Origin: Fibrobacter sp.
GTDB lineage: Bacteria > Fibrobacterota > Fibrobacteria > Fibrobacterales > Fibrobacteraceae
Assembly (NCBI GenBank): GCA_017520105.1
Contig: JAFWRL010000146.1
Coordinates: 1 to 11,944 of the forward strand
Reading direction: 5' to 3'
DNA: 11,944 nucleotides
The notes below the pieces were generated by a model that had not been told where the DNA came from, ran no database searches, and was given only the letters and a program-made list of their open reading frames with translations. Shown piece after piece: positions 7,349 through 11,944 of the stretch (positions within the stretch are counted from its first letter, which is position 1; every line of letters starts with the position of its first letter). The translations under genes and the position numbers were made by a program.

Positions 7349-8131
7349 ATGGACGAAATTCTAAAAGTTGACCATTTGAAGGCAAGCTACGGCAGCGAGA
7401 CTATCCTGAAGGACGTTTCTTTTGGCGTGCGCAAAGGCGAAATCCGCATGGTGCTCGGAAGCTCCGGTTGCGGCAAATCGACGCTATTGAACAACGTGCT
7501 CAAGTTCATCAAGTCGGACGAAGGCACGATTACGTACTTCGGAAAATCATTCGGTCCCAAGGAAGGCCTCGACAGCGAGACCCGCATGCGTACCGGCGTC
7601 CTCTTCCAAAGCGGAGCACTCCTTGCAGACTTGACCGTCGCCGAAAACGCGATGTTACCCCTCAAGCGCAGTATGCCCTACATGCCCAAGAGCCAGATGG
7701 AAGCGATTGTTGCAGACCGTCTCGAAAAAGTGCACCTGCTCCACGCGTTCCACAAGTTCCCCGGCGAAATCTCTGGCGGCATGAAAAAGCGTGCCGCCCT
7801 CGCTCGCGCGATTGCGCTCAAGCCGGAACTCTTGTTCTGCGACGAACCCTCGACAGGTCTTGACCCGGTGACCGCCCGTTCGCTCGACGAACTGCTCCTC
7901 GAACTGCGCGACACGCTCAAAGTTTCGATGGTCATCGTGAGCCACGAACTCGAAAGCATCAAGATTGTCTGCGACCGATTTGTTTATCTCAAGGACGGCT
8001 ACGTGCTAAAAGACGCAACGCTCAAAGAGGGAATGGAATCGGACGACCCGGTTCTCCGGCACTTCTTTAATAGGCAGTGTCCCAAGGAACGTAACGAAGA
8101 AGATTTTTACAACTTTGAATTTATTGATTGA
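7349..8131 (+). CDS. mlaF: MlaF-type ABC transporter ATP-binding protein
   Basis: Cytoplasmic ATPase that powers the MlaE permease. Its 260 residues carry every ABC element: Walker A GSSGCGKS (37-44), Q-loop Gln87, signature ISGGM (141-145), Walker B LLFCDEP (161-167) with catalytic Glu166, D-loop STGLDP, and switch His199 in VSHEL. Met in place of Gln at the end of the signature, followed by KKRAALARA, is characteristic of Mla/Ttg2 ATPases. The protein ends with an acidic and aromatic tail (RNEEDFYNFEFID). Start is the ATG at 7349, with AGAGGT just upstream overlapping the mlaE stop; the next gene begins 12 bases after its TGA. It is intact. Confidence 0.95.
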   Translation: MDEILKVDHLKASYGSETILKDVSFGVRKGEIRMVLGSSGCGKSTLLNNVLKFIKSDEGTITYFGKSFGPKEGLDSETRMRTGVLFQSGALLADLTVAENAMLPLKRSMPYMPKSQMEAIVADRLEKVHLLHAFHKFPGEISGGMKKRAALARAIALKPELLFCDEPSTGLDPVTARSLDELLLELRDTLKVSMVIVSHELESIKIVCDRFVYLKDGYVLKDATLKEGMESDDPVLRHFFNRQCPKERNEEDFYNFEFID

Positions 8132-8143
8132 GTTGGAGTTATA

Positions 8144-9067
8144 ATGGAAACCACCCGATCCGAAAGAATTAAACTAGGCGCATTCATGCTCTTTTGCGGA
8201 GTCCTTATTTGCGTGTTCCTAGGTTACGTGCTCAAGCGTTATCTGAGCGAGCAGTTTGACAACTACTACACCATTTTCGACACAGACGTAAACGGGCTCT
8301 TTGTCGATGCCAAGGTGAAGTTGAACGGCATCTCCGTCGGTAGCGTCACAAGCATTACCATCAACGAACAAAACTTGAACCAGGTTGTCGTAGCATTCAA
8401 GGTTACACAAGGTACGCCTATCAAGGTTGGAACCCGAGCAGGGCTTACGGCTGGCATGAACCTCACCGGCGAAAAACAAGTGATTCTTTCGGGCGGCAAC
8501 TTTAACGAGCCGAATGTTCCCGAAGGCGGACTTGTGCCGGCATCGGTTTCGATGTTTGACCAGATTACAGGACAAATGGGAGACATATTCGGAAAGGTCA
8601 ACCCCATTATCGACGGAATCAACCGCGTACTTGCCCCAGAGAACGCCGAAAGCATTACAAAGACGCTCAAGAATCTTGAAAAGACGACAGAGAACTTGAG
8701 CAAGCTGACGGAAGATTTAAGAAGGCCGCTCAACACCATGAGCAAGTCTGCGGTTTCGCTGCAAAAGATTCTCGCCGAAGTCGAAGAGGCGAAACTTGCC
8801 GCCAAGGCCGACGCAAGCCTCTCGACGCTCAAGGAAAAACTCGACGCCATCGACACGAAGGGACTGAACGAGAACTTGATGCAAACCGCAGAATCGATGA
8901 ACAAACTCACGCAGAATGTTGACGCCATGGTCTATAGGAACCAAGATCAGGTCGGAAACGCCGTAGAAGAACTCAACACGATTCTTGAAAACCTCGAAGA
9001 ATTCACCCAGAAAATCAAGAACAACCCGTCCGTACTCATCCGCTCCGAAGGCAAGAGCGGCCGCTAA
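8144..9067 (+). CDS. mlaD: MlaD-like MCE-domain protein with long helical tail
   Basis: Periplasmic MCE subunit anchored in the inner membrane, which in this family forms a hexameric ring for lipid passage. The 307 residues hold one transmembrane helix (about 11-30), a single MCE domain (about 40-118: VNGLFVDAKVKLNGISVGSV, then GTRAGL, GMNLTGEKQVILSGG), and a helical tail (about 150-290) rich in Leu, Glu, Lys and Thr with heptad-like character. It closes with NNPSVLIR (293-300), typical of longer MCE proteins. E. coli MlaD is about 180 residues, so the tail here is over 100 residues longer and could extend across the periplasm. A GGAG ribosome site precedes the ATG. The lipoprotein gene follows after 11 bases. 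Confidence 0.92.
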   Translation: METTRSERIKLGAFMLFCGVLICVFLGYVLKRYLSEQFDNYYTIFDTDVNGLFVDAKVKLNGISVGSVTSITINEQNLNQVVVAFKVTQGTPIKVGTRAGLTAGMNLTGEKQVILSGGNFNEPNVPEGGLVPASVSMFDQITGQMGDIFGKVNPIIDGINRVLAPENAESITKTLKNLEKTTENLSKLTEDLRRPLNTMSKSAVSLQKILAEVEEAKLAAKADASLSTLKEKLDAIDTKGLNENLMQTAESMNKLTQNVDAMVYRNQDQVGNAVEELNTILENLEEFTQKIKNNPSVLIRSEGKSGR

Positions 9068-9078
9068 CAAGGAGAAAT

Positions 9079-9681
9079 ATGATGATGAAAGCAAATCGTT
9101 TTTTGGCAGTCGCCGCCCTCCTTTCGGCGTTCACGCTCACAGGTTGTCTCGGCGGTTCGACGGAGCCCTCCCGCTACTACACCGTCTCTGCGGAATCCAT
9201 CTCGTTAGTTTCCAGTGCGGCAATCGACGCACGCATCCAGGTTCGCAAGTTTACGATAGACCCTTCCTATCAGCGTAGCAATATCGTTTATCGTGAATCT
9301 GCTTACGATTTCAAATTCTACGATTTAGACTTGTGGGCAACACGCCCGGAACAGATGCTCACGCAAGTTGCAAGCGAATACCTGGTCAAGAGCAACATTT
9401 TCAAGTCAGTCGATTTGAAACCAATGGGCAAGCCCGATTACGAACTCCTCGGAAACGTGAATGCCATCGAAGAAATTGACGAAGGCAGTTCGCAGTACGC
9501 CCACCTCGCCGTGCAACTCACGTTCCGCAAAGTTGGCGAAGAATCTCCGTTGTGGGAAAAGCGCTATGATGAACGAACCAGCATGAACAAGCGCGACGCG
9601 CACTCCGCCGCAGAATCCATCTCGAAGCTCTACGGGAAGTTCATGCAGGATGCATTAGAAAACATCGTAAGAGCGAAGTAA
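9079..9681 (+). CDS. ABC transport auxiliary lipoprotein, PqiC/YmbA-like
   Basis: A 200-residue lipoprotein of the ABC-type transport auxiliary family that accompanies MCE transporters (PqiC with PqiAB in E. coli). The signal ends in the lipobox LTGC (Cys at about residue 23), followed by Gly, Gly and Ser, with no Asp at +2, which would suit outer-membrane sorting by the E. coli rule. The family hallmarks are RYYTVS near the N-terminus, RIQVRKFTIDPSYQRSNIVY, and WATRPEQML in the middle. Three consecutive ATG codons (9079, 9082, 9085) follow AAGGAG, so the exact start is uncertain by two residues. As the last gene of the operon it likely caps or docks the MlaD-like tube at the outer membrane; that position is inferred from the family. 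Confidence 0.88.
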   Translation: MMMKANRFLAVAALLSAFTLTGCLGGSTEPSRYYTVSAESISLVSSAAIDARIQVRKFTIDPSYQRSNIVYRESAYDFKFYDLDLWATRPEQMLTQVASEYLVKSNIFKSVDLKPMGKPDYELLGNVNAIEEIDEGSSQYAHLAVQLTFRKVGEESPLWEKRYDERTSMNKRDAHSAAESISKLYGKFMQDALENIVRAK

Positions 9682-9702
9682 TTAGCGGCTAGTGGTTAGT
9701 AA

Positions 9703-9741
9703 ACAGTAGGAAGTAATGAGGCAGCATACTGCGCCTACTGT
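9703..9741. repeat. Inverted repeat after the mla operon, possible terminator
   Basis: ACAGTAGG (9703-9710) is complementary to CCTACTGT (9734-9741), with a smaller GCAG-CATA-CTGC hairpin inside. It lies 21 bases after the last stop codon of the mla operon. There is no T-run directly after it, so termination is a possibility only. Confidence 0.35.
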
Positions 9742-9756
9742 CATGCGTTGTTATCG

Positions 9757-9934
9757 TCTTTCTGACCCTGTAAGGGGAAGAATCCAGTCAAGTTCGGTAA
9801 CTGGATCCTTGCTCCTACGAACCTAAAAATTGTAGAGCAACAAGTTGCTGACAATTCTATACATGCTACGCGTTCAGGATGACGTTTTTACCGTCATTCT
9901 GACGACCGGAGGGAGGAAGAATCCAGTCACTGTT
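9757..9934. repeat. Intergenic repeat containing AATCCAGT...ACTGGAT, two partial copies
   Basis: The first copy has GAAGAATCCAGTCAAGT, then ACTGGATCC (an inverted pair ATCCAGT / ACTGGAT), and after an interruption GCTACGCGTTCAGGATGACG (up to 9884). A second, shortened copy starts at about 9892 with CGTCATTCTGAC and repeats GAAGAATCCAGTCA (9917-9930). Between the two parts of the first copy sits a hairpin of its own, AATTGT...AGCAAC-AA-GTTGCT...ACAATT (9828-9856). Units of this CATTCTGA / ATCCAGT / GGATGACG kind are common dispersed intergenic repeats in several bacterial genomes. No coding potential is seen. Confidence 0.6.
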
Positions 9935-9950
9935 TTGAATGACGTCATAA

Positions 9951-9983
9951 AAAGGCGACCCCGGCACACACTGTGGCCGGGGT
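9951..9983 (-). terminator. REP-like hairpin with T-tract, probable minus-strand terminator
   Basis: ACCCCGGC (9958-9965) pairs with GCCGGGGT (9976-9983), with an inner CAC/GTG pair. Read on the minus strand the hairpin is followed by CGCC and then TTTTT, so it could stop transcription of the peptide operon that ends at 10110. The 14 bases 9947-9960 are identical to 422-435 in the terminator at the left end of the window. Confidence 0.5.
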
Positions 9984-10004
9984 GACATTATAATGGAAGC
10001 CGTC

Positions 10005-10077
10005 ATGCAGAGGCGAAGCCGATGCATCCAGTTAAGTCTTGTTACTGGATGGGGCTACGCGTTCAGGACGTTCTCAT
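10005..10077. repeat. Third copy of the ATCCAGT/ACTGGAT intergenic repeat
   Basis: Starts with GTCATGCAGAGGCGAAGC, then GCATCCAGTTAAGT, ACTGGATGG and GGCTACGCGTTCAGGACG, in the same order as the copy at 9757-9884 but without its interruption. The pairing of ATCCAGT with ACTGGAT again gives a stem. Confidence 0.55.
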
Positions 10078-10083
10078 TGCTGT

Positions 10084-10106
10084 CATGCCGCACTTGTTGC
10101 GGCATC
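10084..10106. repeat. REP-like palindrome beside the last peptide gene
   Basis: ATGCCGCA (10085-10092) and TGCGGCAT (10098-10105) form a perfect 8-bp stem with loop CTTGT. Its shape (TCA before the stem, a CTTGT loop, TC after) is that of common intergenic palindromes. It lies four bases past the stop of the 56-aa peptide gene. No T-run follows on the minus strand, so it may protect or attenuate rather than terminate. Confidence 0.55.
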
Positions 10107-10109
10107 ACC

Positions 10110-10280
10110 TTACACATTTTCTTCTGAGTCGTCAGGTGCAGCCATACCGATGCCGTGATACACGGGATCGGTACATTCACCACTAGAACCAGAACTGCAT
10201 CCTAGCAAATTGTACCGTTGTTTCAACTCAACGACAAGCAAACCCGGCGACATGTACGCCTTTTTTTTACTTTCCACCAT
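10110..10280 (-). CDS. Small peptide, third member of a tandem family (56 aa)
   Basis: Not annotated by a 60-residue cut-off, yet well supported: an ATG at 10278-10280 with TGGAGG nine bases upstream, and a TAA at 10110-10112. The N-terminal part MVESKKKAYMSPGLLVVELK leads to YNLLGCS, in which Tyr9, Pro12, Leu25, Leu26 and Ser29 align without gaps to the two peptides upstream. The tail has a Ser/Gly run, one further Cys, and ends acidic (PDDSEENV). The start overlaps the end of the preceding peptide gene by 14 bases, which suggests translational coupling. I know no function. The LLGC resembles a lipobox, but charged residues sit where a hydrophobic core should be, so a lipoprotein signal is unlikely. 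Confidence 0.72.
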   Translation of the reverse strand: MVESKKKAYMSPGLLVVELKQRYNLLGCSSGSSGECTDPVYHGIGMAAPDDSEENV

Positions 10281-10407
10281 AGAATCCGGCCTCCACCGTG
10301 TTATCGTTGCATGTGCTGCACCCCAGCAGGCTCGTCTGCCGTTTTAGCGAGACAAGCTTCATGCGGGGCTGCACATACGGCTGTTTTTGGACTTTAATCA
10401 TCTTCAT
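10267..10407 (-). CDS. Small peptide, second member of a tandem family (46 aa)
   Basis: Best read from the ATG at 10405-10407 (a second ATG at 10399-10401 is possible). A longer frame exists up to 10524, but its extra 39 residues lie inside the preceding gene and have no family resemblance. The basic N-terminal half, with YVQPRMKLVSLKRQ, leads to SLLGCSTC; Tyr11, Pro14, Leu27, Leu28 and Ser31 match the sister peptides at identical spacing. The tail is short and ends FYGGK. The nearest GGAGG is 20 bases upstream, too far for a normal site, so initiation probably depends on coupling to the preceding gene, which it overlaps by 14 bases. Function unknown. Confidence 0.68.
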   Translation of the reverse strand: MKMIKVQKQPYVQPRMKLVSLKRQTSLLGCSTCNDNTVEAGFYGGK

Positions 10408-10579
10408 TTTTGCAAGGATCACCAGTTCCTCCACAAAAAATGGAACCAATGTTGTCGTCTGAATCATCGGCAGAACATGAAGGATCACCGGGAGAACCGC
10501 ACAACAGATTTCCCTCTTGTACAAATTCCAGCACCGTCATTTCCGGCATGCAGTATTCTTTTTTCTCTTCGTGTTTCAT
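10394..10579 (-). CDS. Small Cys/Asp-rich peptide, first member of a tandem family (61 aa)
   Basis: Starts at the ATG at 10577-10579. The ribosome site AAGGGA (10587-10592) overlaps the stop codon of the large secreted-protein gene, seven bases from the ATG, so the two are almost certainly one transcript. The N-terminal region KKEYCMPEMTVLEF leads to NLLCGS, with Tyr9, Pro12, Leu25, Leu26 and Ser29 as in the sister peptides. The tail differs: two CG-x2-GDP units (27-33 and 49-55), each followed by a Cys, flank an acidic DDSDDN stretch; the protein has five Cys. The plan of a conserved leader-like half and a variable Cys-rich half recalls precursors of modified peptides, but no modifying enzyme or exporter is in the window. 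Similar small proteins with Y..P and LL.GS are, to my memory, common and unannotated in Bacteroidota. Confidence 0.75.
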   Translation of the reverse strand: MKHEEKKEYCMPEMTVLEFVQEGNLLCGSPGDPSCSADDSDDNIGSIFCGGTGDPCKNEDD

Positions 10580-10590
10580 AATCGAGTCCC

Positions 10591-11944
10591 TTATTTCTTA
10601 ATAACCTTTTTCCCGTAGTAGGCACCGCGGGCCTTGTTCGTACCGTTCACGCGGCGACCCTTCAAGTCGTAGTCGCGCAGCATCTTGAACTCGCCCGTGC
10701 GGGTGTTCATGCGGCCAACGAACGTCGTCTTTTCGCCATTCGCGGTTTCCCTGACGAACTCGGCATCGATCGTCTCGGGGAGATTTTCCAGGCCGAAGCT
10801 CGCCACAGGCGACGCCACCGCGCGGCCCCTCGCCTTGAGCACCACGCCCGCATCCTTCTTTCTCAGGTAGGCGCGCAGCGGGTTGGCATACGGATAGTCA
10901 CTCAATTTGGTCGCGTTATCCGCTATCTTGATCTTCCCGAACTTGCCCTCGTTCGAGTTGTCCTTCCCGGAGAAGGCGTAGGCAAGGCCGAGTTCCTCGT
11001 CACCGGGTTCCCAGACCTTGTACGAATACACGCCGACAAAGAGCCAGTCGTCATTGGACACCTTCACCGTGTCGATATTGCTTGTCTGCACCATGGCCTG
11101 CTTGTTGTTCAGGTTGAATTCCAGCTTGGTCTGGCCTGCGGGCAGAATGAGCGCATAGGGAGTATTCGCCTGAGGCAGGACACCATCGCCGATGTAGTCG
11201 AACCGTGCCTTCCACGAGCGGTTCACCTGCTTGACTTCCGTGAGCTGGTAAAACTCGGCGTTCGTCGTAGAGCCTTCCGGCAGGGAGAACGGCAGTATCG
11301 CGGTCGAGGGCGTTCGTGCCGAGAACGCACGCTGGAAATCGATTTCATCGACGGCAATCGGCGAAGCGATTTTGATGACTTCGGAGCCGTTATAGTCGCC
11401 ATCGAGAACGGCCTTACTTGTTCCGTCATCCTTCCTGACGATTGTCACGGCGCCGTATTTGGGTTTCAGGAGAGTCACGACAAGTTCAATGCCGTCTCCC
11501 GTGGTCCAGTTTGATGTGGTCCAGAACCGAAGCGTTATGGTATTGCCTTCACTGACAGTCGTTCCGATTTCGCCAACATAACTATCATAACTCATACCGG
11601 TACCGGTCACAGGACCACTAGAATTAGTTCCACAAACCAGAGCCTTGTCATCAGAAACAGTCCCTCCCTCATAGACACACAGGTTTGCAATATTTTTACT
11701 ATCAGCATTTATGGAGCCTGACACCTGGAACCTGTAGCCTTCCGGGGCTGTCAGCACAAGGTTGCCATCGGCATTTGAAGAGAATGTCCCGCCCCTTCCA
11801 CCGTCATCATATACGTTGAACGACGCGACACGCGAAGGAATCGTAACCGTTTCGGAACCAGTTTCGGGCATTTTCAAGAACAAGCTGTCACTTGCCTCAA
11901 GTTCCTCACCGAACATTGGCTCGACATTGATATCCGAATTGGGC
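10591..11944 (-). CDS. Secreted CUB-like protein with Fibrobacter-type C-terminal tail (5' end outside window)
   Basis: The frame stays open through the right edge of the window, so the N-terminus (signal peptide and probably other domains) is missing; 450 codons plus stop are visible. The first 150 residues or so resemble a CUB-like domain: FNVYDDGGRGGTFSSNADG, then LTAPEGYRFQVSG, LCVYEGG, a second Cys in VCGTNSSG, and TITLRFWTTSN. A middle module (GAVTIVRKDDG ... STAILPFSLPEG ... TPYALILPAG ... DWLFVGVYSYKVW ... NPLRAYLRKK) is of a type I associate with large secreted Fibrobacter proteins. The end has NTRTGEFKML, DLKGRRVNG and ARGAYYGKKVIKK, a tail recurring at the ends of exported Fibrobacter proteins and probably a sorting or anchoring signal. 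The in-frame ATG at 11914-11916 is internal, not the start. The three small peptide genes follow 11 bases downstream. Confidence 0.82.
   Translation of the reverse strand, partial: PNSDINVEPMFGEELEASDSLFLKMPETGSETVTIPSRVASFNVYDDGGRGGTFSSNADGNLVLTAPEGYRFQVSGSINADSKNIANLCVYEGGTVSDDKALVCGTNSSGPVTGTGMSYDSYVGEIGTTVSEGNTITLRFWTTSNWTTGDGIELVVTLLKPKYGAVTIVRKDDGTSKAVLDGDYNGSEVIKIASPIAVDEIDFQRAFSARTPSTAILPFSLPEGSTTNAEFYQLTEVKQVNRSWKARFDYIGDGVLPQANTPYALILPAGQTKLEFNLNNKQAMVQTSNIDTVKVSNDDWLFVGVYSYKVWEPGDEELGLAYAFSGKDNSNEGKFGKIKIADNATKLSDYPYANPLRAYLRKKDAGVVLKARGRAVASPVASFGLENLPETIDAEFVRETANGEKTTFVGRMNTRTGEFKMLRDYDLKGRRVNGTNKARGAYYGKKVIKK

Noticed and set aside
8266..8928. 220-codon open frame on the minus strand
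   Set aside because: It is a shadow of the MlaD-like gene, whose MCE domain and operon position are clear; the antisense product is low in complexity and matches no family.
10408..10524. N-terminal extension of the 46-aa peptide up to 10524
   Set aside because: It lies wholly inside the first peptide gene in another frame, shows no family similarity, and the family alignment begins only after the ATG at 10407.
10110..10579. LLGC in the peptides as a lipobox
   Set aside because: The residues before it include several charged residues and a conserved Pro, with no hydrophobic core of the needed length, and peptide 1 has LLCG instead.

Overview
The window looks like a chromosomal segment of a Fibrobacter-type bacterium (Fibrobacterota). 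This rests on three things seen in the sequence and compared with what I know of that group: a secreted protease with a long poly-serine linker, a secreted CUB-like protein whose C-terminus ends in a 'TRTGEF...DLKGRRV...ARGAYYGKK' type tail, and a large share of lipoproteins. Base composition is intermediate. No rRNA, tRNA, insertion sequence or CRISPR array is visible.

Layout. Bases 1-450 hold a possible 3' end of a + strand gene, a palindrome-rich non-coding stretch with two diverged copies of one repeat, and a perfect hairpin terminator (425-448). A minus-strand cluster follows (3793 down to 455): a TRAM/4Fe-4S rRNA uracil-C5 methyltransferase (rlmD type), then three lipoproteins of unknown function. 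A divergent AT-rich intergenic region (3794-4037) separates it from an M6-family secreted metalloprotease (4038-6179).

From 6276 to 9681 lies a tight four-gene operon for a Mla/MCE lipid transporter: a STAS-MlaE fusion permease, a MlaF ATPase, a MlaD-like MCE protein with a long helical tail, and a PqiC/YmbA-like lipoprotein. Inner-membrane permease and ATPase, a periplasm-spanning MCE protein and an anchored lipoprotein together suggest lipid movement between inner and outer membrane without a separate MlaC carrier in this locus.

Bases 9682-10109 are non-coding and made of intergenic repeats and REP-like palindromes, one of which carries a T-tract on the minus strand and may terminate the next operon. 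That minus-strand operon (from beyond 11944 down to 10110) has the 3' part of a CUB-like secreted protein followed at once by three tiny genes. The three peptides (61, 46 and 56 aa) are clearly related: all have Tyr, Pro and Leu-Leu-[Gly/Cys]2-Ser at identical, gap-free spacing, followed by divergent, mostly Cys-, Gly- and Asp-containing tails. Consecutive peptide genes overlap by the same 14 bases. This tandem peptide cassette, whose third member is easily missed because of its size, is the most novel item here; its function is unknown.
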